Below, piece after piece: positions 1 through 11,462 of a DNA stretch of 64,000 nucleotides (the first letter of the stretch is position 1; the number at the start of each line of letters is the position of its first letter). The position numbers were made by a program, and so were the translations under genes. Source of the DNA: Bradysia coprophila. Lineage: Eukaryota > Arthropoda > Insecta > Diptera > Sciaridae. The stretch spans positions 9,610,390 to 9,674,389 of the forward strand of contig NW_023503409.1 of assembly GCF_014529535.1 (NCBI RefSeq), written 5' to 3'. The notes under the pieces are model-generated. The model was given only the letters and a program-made list of their open reading frames with translations, was not told the DNA's origin and ran no database searches.

Positions 1-200
1 CTGTTACCCTGGCACAAGAGTTTCCTCACAAGTATAACACAGTAGTGAAGTCAGGAGTGGTGTAGACATCAAATTTTCAAATGAATTTTCATTTTGAGAA
101 GTTGATCTACAGATTGTTCAATCTGGCGACAAAAAGTCTATTGAGTTTCGGTTTTTAAATTAATATTATTTCCTTCAATTGAATAAATACAACCAACACA

Positions 201-1311
201 CTACGAGCTACTGTCATCACTCTCACTGTTGAAATATACACTGCTCACTAATGAAATGTTCGACGAACCAGCCGCATCGTCTTTTTTATGTCCACTATCT
301 TCACCACCGATTTGACTAGATGTCTCTGCCACAACCGTTGCTACCGGTCCTGTGGCACCAATTGCAGCAGTTTTATTTTTGTCGCCTTTTTTAACGATTC
401 CTAAATTATTCCCGTCGAATTTGCAAGTCATCAATTTTTGTCTTTTATTGGCACTACCGGCTTTGGTCGTTTCGCAGGGTAATGCAGGTCGATTCATAAT
501 ATCCGACATTTTCTCCTTCTCTCTTTCGGCTATCGTCTTGGCCGACTGGAGTCGCATCAGTGCAGCCATATTTCTATCCTGTTCACTTTCCGGCAACAAA
601 TTTATGTCCAGACTGCATCGAGCCAACAGTTTCTTATCTTCCTCTTCGGACAATTTCAGTTCCTTTTTCTCGCACGAAATGTAGCCCGCAATCGTGAATT
701 CGCCTCGTAGTTATCGCTCCACGTAGTATCGTTTCGTTGGTACAATTGACGCAATCGAGGCTTGGCATCGTCACTGGTTTTCAAATCGGACACGACATGC
801 TCCAGTTTGAACATGGGATCATCGAACAGTTTCTTCTGAACATTTTTGTCATCCGGCACGATCTGTTCATTTTCCGTGGGATCCCAGCGATTCTCTTGAC
901 GTCGGGCACCTGACACAATAACATAGTCCAAATTGCCGGGATCCGTTTTGATAACGATGTAGTTGTCGCACAAATGACATTTCATGCGAAATTGTTGGAT
1001 GGGGTCGAGTAGTACATTCCGATTTTCGTTTTTTCAGCATTATAACGGACACCTGTTCGGAGGAGTAAAGAAATGAACCAATGACACAATCCGAATAATC
1101 TAAAGCATAGGAAACCTACCCATTCCGATGTGGTTCTTGCATCCTTCACACCAAATGTTGTAGGGCATTTCAAAACGTATAATGATGATACCCAGATGGA
1201 TTTTACGGGCTCTTTCACGGAGCGCATGAGTTCCAGAAATTTATTCAGGCCACCCACCTTCGGATTGTAATCCGGTGGATAGTACTTGTTCTGTCCTTTG
1301 CGTTCACCCAT
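201..1311 (-). pseudogene. Frameshifted duplicate copy of YJU2B/CCDC130
   Basis: This is the duplicate of the YJU2B gene at 7224-8336, read right to left. The start codon is at 1311 and the stop at 201. Relative to the other copy it lacks one base near 1232, one near 1003 and one near 672, so its reading frame is broken three times. It keeps a base near 486 that the other copy lacks, so its C-terminal frame is intact. The breaks lie in short homopolymers (CCC, GGGGG, CC), the usual place for sequencing error. It is probably an artefactual copy rather than a real pseudogene. Confidence 0.8.
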
Positions 1312-4300
1312 TTTTTATGCTTGGAATTGGCTCCTTGTTTCTTTATTTAAAAAAATTACGTTCGCTGCTTGTTATTGCTTCACTGTAGTGTCATAATGAG
1401 GGACGTCATGTTTTGACACTTTTGACATTTCGAAAACGAGACGTTGGTTGCGTTAATTTCTACTGTTCCTTTCTTTGCTGAGTTTGGCGTAAATATTCGA
1501 ATTTAGTTGTAGTGCGAGTCTGATCTTTTAGACAAAGAAGCGACCTGGCTCGTCACTTCGTATAAAGTTTCTGCTGGAGTTTGTAGAACTTGTGATACCT
1601 TTTAAGGTTGTACATACGTGGATCACATAAGTTGGTATTCATAAGAATTAGGAGACAAAAGAGACAAAGTTAAATGTGGTTTTCGTAGGATATGTGCATG
1701 ATATTCTTACTGAGAAATATATTGCAGTTGACCTATTATAGCCGTCGAGCAAATCACAGAAACCACAGTTCAGACTCTCTTATCTTGTCATGTCAACGAC
1801 TTTGTAACTGTGTGGTTCTAATCTTTACTTCTTTTGTTACACATGCTATTTACCAAAATTGTCATATGTCGTCGACGTAAATGATTACAAGCGTTAAAAA
1901 GGTATCACAAGTTTCTACAAACGCCAGCAGAGAAGACATAACCTGAAGAATCATTTTACTTCATTAACACTTAGATATCTCGAGCCGAGGCTACGCTTCA
2001 TATTCACACTTGTACCTTCTTTACACCAGATCTCGTGCACCTACAACCTACACACTTCTACGAAATCTTTCAGGTTCCCCGAAAACTTATTTCAGTTATA
2101 AGAAATTGGCCACAATAGTTCAGTAAGATTCTGAATATCGCAAACCAACGTCTTCGTTGTTCGAACAGGCAAAAGTGGCAATGATAACAATAGTATCGCA
2201 GCTCCGATTTCGTAATTGCACACTACAGGGATGTCAGCAACCTATGAGATAAAAGACTCATGCGCACACATTCGCTAGTGACGACTTTAATTCGCAAATA
2301 AGGTTAACAGAGCAAGAGGCCAACTCACAATCCATAAAGAATAAATGGGGTTTAGCTGGTCTATTACTTCCCATCGGTCAAAGTATTGTTAATGAATGAT
2401 GTTTGCAATCTCGGGCAAAGACTCAGTAACAACTTACAATTCTCACTGATATCTATAACAGCTAGAGTATGGGGTCCGCGATGGACTCGGATAAGAGTTT
2501 ATGGGATAACTTACCCCAGAGATTCTTCGCTTCATTGATTTGTGGATGCAGAGATTGAGCTCTACTCGAATAAACGAGTCATGAATTTTAGGGGGGTTTG
2601 TTCGTGTCTGCAATAGGTTTAAATAGGCCTGTGCAACGGGATCCGTACTGGAGGGTTTACCGTCCAGATATTACTTTGAAGATGCCCGGTACAATATCAA
2701 TTTTTCAGATGGTATAGATGTCGACTGGTCCTAATGGTTTATGAGCTCGACACATCGAGAATCGTATGGTACGTGCTATGCTGTTGTAGATTCAAATGCG
2801 CTGATATACGTGGTAGATACATTGATGAATTTTCTAGTGTTAAAAAAATCGAACGAAACAGTCTATCAGTTAATAAAATAAATGTTCTGAAAAAAGTCGA
2901 AAGAAAATTCGCAACAGAATTGAAAGCTACCGACCTCCGCGCAAATCACCAACAAATTCGCTATGAGACAATGATTCATTTTGTGCGACAAATGACGTAG
3001 TAGGACGATCATCTATATTTCAGTACATCCTAAACTGGTAATACCTTCCGTGTTCAAATTTACTCTATGCAATATATTGCCGGTCAATGCCGGACGTCAG
3101 AGAACATCGCTGGGAATCCCACGAAAATGAACAGATTCGTTGGCACCGTTGCAATTGACAAAATGTTCAAAGAAACTGAGTTCGATGATCCATTGTTCGC
3201 AAATGGGCAGTCGAGTGGAATTCTCGCCTGAGTTGTCGTAAAATTCCGATTCGCTTTATATCCTGTTCACAGATGTTACGTATTGCCAATTTAGCTTCTC
3301 GAGTCTTAAGTTCCCATTCGTCAAATTTTTTGTACTCAGATCAATTAATGAGAACTATATTTAACGATTGTACCGGAATTCGTCGAGCAATTCCGAGCAG
3401 GTTGGTAATCAATTAACCCGAGTCGTGTCCCTCGGAAGCTTAGAAAACGAGAAAAATGCAAGTTATCACAGAATATGGCTTATCGAAATAGCAGATTTCG
3501 TAGAGAAGTGCGCAAATAAGTGTTCGCAAACCCCAATTAGTGAGGCTTTCGAATTTATTTGTATCACATGAATGTAGGAATATGAGATTGAAAATAAACG
3601 TGTGTTGACTTCAGTTGCCAAGAACGCTGTGACAAAATATTATTTTGTGTCTAGGCGTGTGCGGCGACAAATAAGGAACATTGTGCATGCGCGATCACAT
3701 AATATCGAACACGATACTCACTCGAATCTCTCATATTGCAGCAACGGACCATATGATCATTAAAGTACCACGTGAAAGGGTATCGTTTGAAGGAGATAAA
3801 GTGTCGTGATAGTATCGGGAACTCGACCGCATTACCTGTCGAAGGCACGACCACAAAGTCCGCAAATTCGTTTGTGCCAAGAAAAATAATGACAATGCAT
3901 AACTCGATGTTGTACATATTGCAAATTGTTTCAGACTGACCGAGTAGCCTAATATGTAGTACATGTCATTGACAAGATAGTTTAGTACGAAATTAAAACT
4001 GCATTACAGAATTGCAACAATTGCATAGCGACGATCACATTGAAGGATGAAGCAATGAGGTTCCATAGCTGTACAGCAGGAAAACATGTAAGCACAAAAC
4101 ATTTATTTTCACATACAGAACGTCTGGGGGATGCGGTTTAGACTGCGGACTAGTAGTGGACCAACATAAAAAAGACGAGCGCGTACGCATAGCCTTCTGC
4201 GTATATCTAATTGAGCAGTTACCTAAGTATCTTTTATAGGGCAGTGTATATTCAACTAGGCTGTGCGTGGGTCACGCACTTAACACTTATTGATCTGCGT

Positions 4301-6449
4301 TAAGAGCCCTATGCGCGGTTAATGTAGTTTAAAGTAAAAAGTTAGTTGGTATTTTGCATATGTGGTTATTTTTATTTCAATTTTGAAGGGGAAATTACAT
4401 ATATCATTTACCAAATTACAAGAAACTAGAAAGCCTCGACAAATTACGAATCACCGTACTGGATTCGTTTCCTTTCAATTTCATGAAAACAGAACAATAT
4501 ATCAATATCTCCTCCTAAATTATATTGTATTTGATTGAAGTCAACGGTTCTCCTCAAAGAGTAATCGGCCTCATGAGTCACGAAAGGATCTACAATTTAT
4601 TAAATTTGTATATTTTAAATTTTTTATGCAAACTTACCATTCTATTTCACCACCGGACTCCCTGATTGCTCCACTTCCATTTAGTTTATTGATACTAACA
4701 AAGGAGTGTAACGAAACATCAATTGATTCGCCAGAGAAATTTGCTCGATTGTACTGTAAAATACACATTAGGGCCCTAGTAGTGCCTTAGTCCAAGGACC
4801 CAAAATTTGTTTAACAAGTTTCTTTCTAACGAATTATCGCACAATATTCATCTAATTCTTAGCTCATACTATGATTATATTGCCAACATGAAACAACAAA
4901 TTACACGAGAAAATACTGAGTAATTCGAGTATCTCCTGTCTACCGTACAGTATATTTAATTGTATTCAGAAAATACCAATTTAAGTTGAGCCGTCAGTAT
5001 CGGCTCAAGTGGCGTGAGGGAGACCCAAATGTTTGTTTGTGTCATTATTTCATAACATACTCTTTTTTATATTCGCCGGTCCCTTCTGACTCCTACTAAA
5101 CGCCCCACAAATGAAATAGAAAAACAAAAGCAAATGTCCTCACCGAGAAAACCGCAGCCCATGCCCAAGAATCTTAAAAGCATGCCATAGACTGACCAAG
5201 CTTTGCTCGAGTTATATGTAATCCACAAATAACGACGAGTCACCACATAGTGAAATTTTTCGCTAAAAGATGTTGTGCGAAACATTGTCAATTCTGCAGG
5301 CGCATAAACATGTTGACAGCATAGTGGAAACACATTTTATTGCGATAGCTTGTTTTTAAAAATTCTGGTGAATATTAATCGTTATCCGGAATATCAAGAC
5401 TCCACTTAAGACTTAAGTTTTGGGTTGAACCACACATTTTTGAAACACAGTGCCATGCTTGCCCTATGCCCACAAATTGTAAAGTGCACATGCCCTCCTC
5501 CTTGGCATGCCGAGGGCGTGGGCAGCCCACTTTTTTTACTGGCAGGCCCACTCACCCTCTAGGCTTGCCAGTTTGTTGAGTGAAAGAGTAAGTGCGTGTC
5601 CACCGTTCACAGGTAGGACTCTAACGGACCGCGCACACACTTTCTTAATTTTTATATCTGACACCAACATACAAACTACCTCATTTTACGTCTATTCTCG
5701 GAGCCTACATCGTACCTTCCAATTGATAGAAACAAAAATTACAGTGACAAAAAAAATATTTCGGGCGTATATCCGTTCGAAAGTTAGAGCGTCGAGTGTA
5801 TATATAGGTGAAATACCAAAGTTAATAGCAGGCTCAGTGCAGCGCGACTTTTTCACACGGGCCATAGGAGCAACTCCGACTAATTTATTTTTTTATTCAA
5901 CAAACATTCTATTCGCATTCGATTACCTTCCAAATCAAACAAAAATTACGAAAAACGATGAAATTTACTCGAGTTCTATGTAAAATAACACGCGGTAGGG
6001 CCTAGGGTAGGCCTACATTACTGAGGCTCTCAACGCAGGGGACCTTAAAACTTCACCTGAAGATTACGGGGTCCACTCACCCGGATTTAAAAATTTTAAA
6101 AACTTTTGTTTCCTGGATTGGTTTGACAGTACCTTATGCATTTGCCGTGTACATTTACATTTCCATCTTTATTTTGCCATGTAAATATCACCAAAAGACC
6201 TTACATCACTTAGGTGGCCCTAATTTCACGAAGGGCCGACCGAATCTATGCCCATCTTCGACTTAGCCTCACTATTTCGATATCGCTTCAGGGAAAAAAC
6301 AATTTTGAAATCGGATTGATTTACTCAAGAACGACGTGACAGACGGACAGAACGCGACAGATTAAATTTTTATTGCAGATGTCGTCAATCTATGAACATA
6401 GGCAACACACTTTGCCCTTACCGTCTGACCTTCGAATCATCAATTAACA
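1312..6449. other. Degraded intergenic sequence of the duplicate block; no gene
   Basis: No coding sequence is supported here. Up to about 1760 the stretch equals 8337-8785. At 1892-1935 it holds an inverted, indel-bearing copy of 1568-1605, so the sequence appears to fold back on itself near 1750. Beyond that, short islands match 9030-10960 in order (for example TTTAGCTGGTCTATTACTTC at 2353, CGAGCAATTCCGAGCAGGTT near 3383, and repeat units near 4700 and 5870). These islands are separated by extra sequence, so the block is about twice as long as its counterpart. Confidence 0.6.
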
Positions 6450-7032
6450 CTACGGCATCGTAATCCTATAGCCCCTTCGGTACTTCGTACGGGGGCTAAA
6501 AAGAAATAATAACAATAGCGTTTGACCGTCAAAACTTTTTATTTTACAAAAAAGAGAACCAATCGATTTACACGCAATAGACCCCAATACAACGATTTTT
6601 TCGGCGTGCAATCTTCCGGCACCAGTCTCAGTAGTAACTTTGTATCCGCATTCTGCTGCCAATTAATTTGCGATCACTGTGTCCACCAGCATCATACAGT
6701 AAGTTGACCCCCATGTTCGCTCTTCCCACTTCACACTCTCTTTATTTACATCATGAGCCTGGTCGGAACAATGGGTGCGATTGTGCATGTACCTCCGTAT
6801 TCGAGGATACCCCATCAGTTCTGAATGGTAGCACTACGTGAGATATTGGATGTGTGGAATGGTATGGATGCCACCGTAACAAACATGGACAGAACCATAC
6901 AAATTAGACTCTTCTGATTATGCAAAGGCGATTGAACCTTAAACAATGTCGGTGGCCACTTCCGCACGCATGCAGCGAACAGCCAAGTTAAACGATCCAA
7001 TTAAAAATAGTCCAAGTTCGCACCTGAACAAT
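6450..7032 (-). pseudogene. Garbled GSTCD 3'-end fragment
   Basis: This corresponds to roughly 11463-11905, the end of the GSTCD coding sequence. Fragments of the same protein can be read (ECGYKV near 6650, and the CPCCYG-region DNA near 6880), but extra bases shift the frame every few tens of bases. It ends abruptly at the junction with the second copy of the block. It has no 5' portion and cannot make a protein. Confidence 0.8.
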
Positions 7033-7223
7033 TGGCACAAGAGTTTCCTCACAAGTATAACACAGTAGTGAAGTCAGGAGTGGTGTAGACATCAAATTTT
7101 CAAATGAATTTTCATTTTGAGAAGTTGATCTACAGATTGTTCAATCTGGCGACAAAAAGTCTATTGAGTTTCGGTTTTTAAATTAATATTATTTCCTTCA
7201 ATTGAATAAATACAACCAACACA

Positions 7224-8336
7224 CTACGAGCTACTGTCATCACTCTCACTGTTGAAATATACACTGCTCACTAATGAAATGTTCGACGAACCAGCCGCAT
7301 CGTCTTTTTTATGTCCACTATCTTCACCACCGATTTGACTAGATGTCTCTGCCACAACCGTTGCTACCGGTCCTGTGGCACCAATTGCAGCAGTTTTATT
7401 TTTGTCGCCTTTTTTAACGATTCCTAAATTATTCCCGTCGAATTTGCAAGTCATCAATTTTTGTCTTTTATTGGCACTACCGGCTTGGTCGTTTCGCAGG
7501 GTAATGCAGGTCGATTCATAATATCCGACATTTTCTCCTTCTCTCTTTCGGCTATCGTCTTGGCCGACTGGAGTCGCATCAGTGCAGCCATATTTCTATC
7601 CTGTTCACTTTCCGGCAACAAATTTATGTCCAGACTGCATCGAGCCAACAGTTTCTTATCTTCCTCTTCGGACAATTTCAGTTCCTTTTTCCTCGCACGA
7701 AATGTAGCCCGCAATCGTGAATTCGCCTCGTAGTTATCGCTCCACGTAGTATCGTTTCGTTGGTACAATTGACGCAATCGAGGCTTGGCATCGTCACTGG
7801 TTTTCAAATCGGACACGACATGCTCCAGTTTGAACATGGGATCATCGAACAGTTTCTTCTGAACATTTTTGTCATCCGGCACGATCTGTTCATTTTCCGT
7901 GGGATCCCAGCGATTCTCTTGACGTCGGGCACCTGACACAATAACATAGTCCAAATTGCCGGGATCCGTTTTGATAACGATGTAGTTGTCGCACAAATGA
8001 CATTTCATGCGAAATTGTTGGATGGGGGTCGAGTAGTACATTCCGATTTTCGTTTTTTCAGCATTATAACGGACACCTGTTCGGAGGAGTAAAGAAATGA
8101 ACCAATGACACAATCCGAATAATCTAAAGCATAGGAAACCTACCCATTCCGATGTGGTTCTTGCATCCTTCACACCAAATGTTGTAGGGCATTTCAAAAC
8201 GTATAATGATGATACCCAGATGGATTTTACGGGCTCTTTCACGGAGCGCATGAGTTCCCAGAAATTTATTCAGGCCACCCACCTTCGGATTGTAATCCGG
8301 TGGATAGTACTTGTTCTGTCCTTTGCGTTCACCCAT
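7224..8336 (-). CDS. YJU2B: YJU2 splicing factor homolog B (CCDC130 family)
   Basis: This is a nuclear protein of the CWC16/YJU2 family, associated with the spliceosome. Two exons are visible. Exon 1 is 8336-8144 (donor GTAGGT) and exon 2 is 8076-7224. The N-terminus MGERKGQNKYYPPDYNP is diagnostic for CCDC130 rather than YJU2 itself. Two CxxC pairs form the expected zinc-binding set, CEGC around residue 55 and CHLC around residue 90. After these come a charged helical region and a low-complexity Ser/Asp C-terminus ending SESDDSSS. One base is missing near 7486 (CTTGG, where the duplicate has CTTTGG). Restoring it gives 348 codons plus stop, so this is probably a sequencing error. A plain reading would truncate the protein after about residue 270. 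The gene lies 3' of GSTCD on the same strand. Confidence 0.85.
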
Positions 8337-8784
8337 TTTTTATGCTTGGAATTGGCTCCTTGTTTCTTTATTTAAAAAAATTACGTTCGCTGCTTGTTAT
8401 TGCTTCACTGTAGTGTCATAATGAGGGACGTCATGTTTTGACACTTTTGACATTTCGAAAACGAGACGTTGGTTGCGTTAATTTCTACTGTTCCTTTCTT
8501 TGCTGAGTTTGGCGTAAATATTCGAATTTAGTTGTAGTGCGAGTCTGATCTTTTAGACAAAGAAGCGACCTGGCTCGTCACTTCGTATAAAGTTTCTGCT
8601 GGAGTTTGTAGAACTTGTGATACCTTTTAAGGTTGTACATACGTGGATCACATAAGTTGGTATTCATAAGAATTAGGAGACAAAAGAGACAAAGTTAAAT
8701 GTGGTTTTCGTAGGATATGTGCATGATATTCTTACTGAGAAATATATTGCAGTTGACCTATTATAGCCGTCGAGCAAATCACTA

Positions 8785-9392
8785 GAACCCAGTCTCAGAC
8801 TCTCTTACTTCTTTTGTTCACACTATTGTCAACTGAAAGGTAGGTACTGAATCTTTTACTTCATTACATTAGTTTCAGCATACATCACACTATTCTAGTG
8901 AGCGCTACCCACAACTCGTCGCTTATTTTTTTTCCCATCGTGTCGTTGTATTTCATTCGACCGTGTCCCACCTGTAAATTCCACTTCGTAGACGCTTTTA
9001 ACCTGTTACAGACGGCAAGTCCAGTATTTTTAGCTGGTCTATTACTTCCATCGGTCAAAGTATTTTTAATCGAATGATTTCAACTCTTGTACTTCAATTT
9101 TTTTAACATGTATTTTCCCATATGTAGGATCGTATTACCCAGAGCTTTTCATTATTTTTGTCGTCGTTATCGATAACGGATGAATAGTCGTGTGCAATAG
9201 GTTAAATAGGTGCAACGGATCGTCTGAGTTACGCAGATTGTCAGGAGTTGTATCGTCTAATGGTTTATGGAAAATCGTGTGAAGGCTAATTACGAGAAAT
9301 GAATCGAAAAAAATGAACTAAAATAAAAGTCAGTCAGAATTGCACGATTGAAGCGAGTGGAAAACCACTGACCAAAAGGGTGGCGAATCAAT
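8785..9392. other. Intergenic, nothing identified
   Basis: This is AT-rich sequence between the YJU2B promoter side and the repeat-rich block. I see no ORF with gene-like composition and no repeat structure. Confidence 0.4.
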
Positions 9393-9536
9393 TTCTAATT
9401 CCTTTCAATTCCGTTTAATTACCTCAATTACCGGAGTAACTCGTCTAATTGCCGGATTCGCTTTATATCCTTTCAATTCCTTTCAATTTCTGTCAATTCC
9501 CATTCATACCTGTCAATTATGTTTAATTACCGGATT
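9393..9536. repeat. Degenerate short tandem repeat (TTTCAATTCC-like)
   Basis: Variants of TTTCAATTCC, GTTTAATTACC and TGTCAATT alternate through this stretch, for example CCTTTCAATTCCTTTCAATT near 9468. The period is about 10 bp and imperfect. It reads as decayed simple-sequence DNA. Confidence 0.6.
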
Positions 9537-9716
9537 CTCGAGCAATTCCGAGCAGGTTGTGTAATCAATTACCCGAGTCGTGTCCCCCTCGGATTGAAGA
9601 GAAAATAGAGAAAGTTATCAAATGAGAAGTCCGGTGGTTCGCAACCCCAATTGTGGTCGTTTTATCAATGAAATTAAATGGATAGGTATGGCCAAACGTT
9701 CAAATTTGTTCTAGCC

Positions 9717-9828
9717 GGAGCACATACGGATTTGCATGGCGCCACCTCAAACGAACTCATTTCTAGTGCAAATTTCCAATAGAAATGAGTTCGTTTGAGG
9801 TGGCGCCATGCAAATCCGTATGTGCTCC
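9717..9828. mobile_element. Foldback element with perfect 48-bp arms
   Basis: The left arm 9717-9764 begins GGAGCACATACGGATTTGCA. The right arm 9781-9828 is its exact reverse complement, with a 16-bp spacer. A shorter outer inverted match (AGGTATGG at 9684, CCATACCT at 9845) suggests that a MITE or foldback transposon extends over about 9684-9852. Perfect arms imply recent insertion or gene conversion. Confidence 0.8.
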
Positions 9829-10215
9829 GACTTGTATGGACTGACCATACCTACTTATCTACTTTCATTGCGTTTTATTGCAAAGTAGAAGTTGCAACAA
9901 ATGGCTAAAATTGAAATGAATGATCCATAGCTTGTACAGCAGGAAAAACAAACAAACGAGCCATCAGAACAGTCGGAGCGTTTGCTGCGACTGAGCCCCG
10001 TACAAACCCGTATATCTATTGCGTACGTGACCCTAGTGCGTCTGTCACCCTACTTTGACCGTAAGCCTATTGCGCCGGTTAATGTAGTTAAAGTAAAATT
10101 ATTATGCAATGTGTACATCTTACAAATTGCGCATAGCGCAATTACGAAGCCCCGTACGACGTTCCTTTCAAATGAAACAAAAATTTCAAATCGCCCTAAA
10201 ATTTTATTTTTTTGA

Positions 10216-10960
10216 AGGGCCTAGTATCGGCCTCAGTCCGAGGACCCAAATTTAAAATTTTTTTTTTCAACTACATTCTATTCGGCCTTTGATTACCTTC
10301 CAAATGAAACAAAAATTACGAAAAACGGATGAAATTTGCTCGAGTTGTATGTAAAATACACATAGGGCCCTAGTAGTGGCCTTAGTCCAAGGACCCAAAT
10401 TTAATTTTTTTACAACAACATTCTATTCGGCCTTTGATTACCTTCCAAATGAAACAAAAATTACGAAAAACGAATGAAATTTGCTCGAGTTATATGTAAA
10501 ATACACATAGGGCCCTAGTATCGGCCTCAGTCCGAGGACCCAAATTTATTTTTTTTTTCAACTACATTCTATTCGGCCTTTAATTACCTCCCAAATGAAA
10601 CAAAAATTACGAAAAACGGATGAAATTTGCTCGAGTTATATGTAAAATACACATAGGGCCCTAGTAGTGGCCTAAGTCCAAGGACCCAAATTTAATTTTT
10701 TTCCAACTACATTCTATTCGGCCTTTGATTACCTTCCAAATGAAACAAAAATTACGAAAAAGGGATGAAATAGACTCGAGTTATATGTGAAATACACATA
10801 GGGCCCTAGTAGCGGACTTAGGCCAAGGACCCAAATTTATTTTTTTTTCAACAACATTCTATTCGGCATTCGATTACCTTCCAAATCAAACAAAAATTAC
10901 GAAAAACGAATGAAATTTACTCGAGTTCTATGTAAAATACACATAGGGCCCTAGTAGCAT
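10216..10960. repeat. 146-bp tandem repeat, five copies
   Basis: The motif AGGGCC(C)TAGTA starts at 10216, 10364, 10509, 10655, 10800 and 10945, so the period is 145-148 bp. Each unit holds GGACCCAAATTT, a T-run, CATTCTATTCGGC, CCAAATGAAACAAAAATTAC and CTCGAGTTATATGTAAAATA. A partial unit precedes the array at about 10141-10215. The near-nucleosomal length suggests a minisatellite or the edge of a satellite. It is sparsely represented in the noisy duplicate. Confidence 0.85.
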
Positions 10961-11433
10961 TTCACTTCTAAGGCCCTAACTCACGGTCCACTCACCCGAT
11001 TTAAAAAAAACTTTTTTTTCCTGGATTGGTATTGACAGTACTTATCATTTGCCGTGTCATTTACATTTCCATCGTTTATTTTGCCATAAATATCACCAAA
11101 AGACCTTACATCACTTAGGTGGCCCTAACTCACGAAGGGCCGACCCGAATATGCCCATCTTCGAACTTAGCCTCACTATTTCGACTATCTTTCAGGGAAA
11201 AAAAATTTTTGAAATCGGATTTGATTTACTCAAGATATCGACGTGACAGACGGACAGACGGACAGATAAAATTTTTATTGCAGATTCGTCATCTATGAAC
11301 ATAGGCAAACACTTTGCCCTTACCGTCTGCTTCGAATTCCATCAATTACACACGGCATCGTAATCCTATAAGCCCCTTTGTACTTCGTACGGGGCTAAAA
11401 ATGAAATAATAACAAAGCGTTTGAGTCAAACTT
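10961..11433. other. Repeat-like intergenic sequence downstream of the tandem array
   Basis: No gene is visible. The stretch includes GATATCGACGTGACAGACGG followed by GACAGACGG, and a CGTACGGGGCTAAAA block, resembling a dispersed repeat. All of it recurs, noisily, at about 6010-6500. Confidence 0.4.
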
Positions 11434-11439
11434 TTTATT
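11434..11439 (-). terminator. Poly(A) signal AATAAA of GSTCD
   Basis: The plus strand reads TTTATT, which is AATAAA on the minus strand, 24 bp beyond the GSTCD stop codon. The position suits cleavage a few tens of bases downstream and would give a very short 3' UTR. Confidence 0.6.
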
Positions 11440-11462
11440 TTACAAAAAAGAACCAAATCAAT

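Larger units (their letters stand above)
11..7032. repeat. Noisy duplicate of the 7033-11905 block (probable assembly artefact)
   Basis: From position 11 the sequence matches 7034 onward almost base for base for about 1.75 kb, with a handful of single-base indels. After that it remains recognisable but carries many scattered one- and two-base insertions and inserted stretches, up to 7032. There it stops at the equivalent of about 11905 and runs straight into the start of the cleaner copy. Landmarks in the same order in both copies are the YJU2B gene, a unit of the AGGGCCCTAGTA repeat, the CGTACGGGGCTAAAA-type block and the GSTCD 3' end. The indel-rich, mostly substitution-poor texture is typical of uncorrected long reads. 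I therefore read it as a false duplication; a true degenerate duplication is the alternative. Confidence 0.85.

Noticed and set aside
5507-5983. 158-codon open frame on the plus strand
   Set aside because: It lies in the noisy duplicate and spans tandem-repeat remnants; the counterpart region in the cleaner copy has no such frame.
10216-10960. CRISPR array
   Set aside because: The regular spacing is a 146-bp tandem repeat with conserved interior, not short repeats with variable spacers, and the DNA is eukaryotic.
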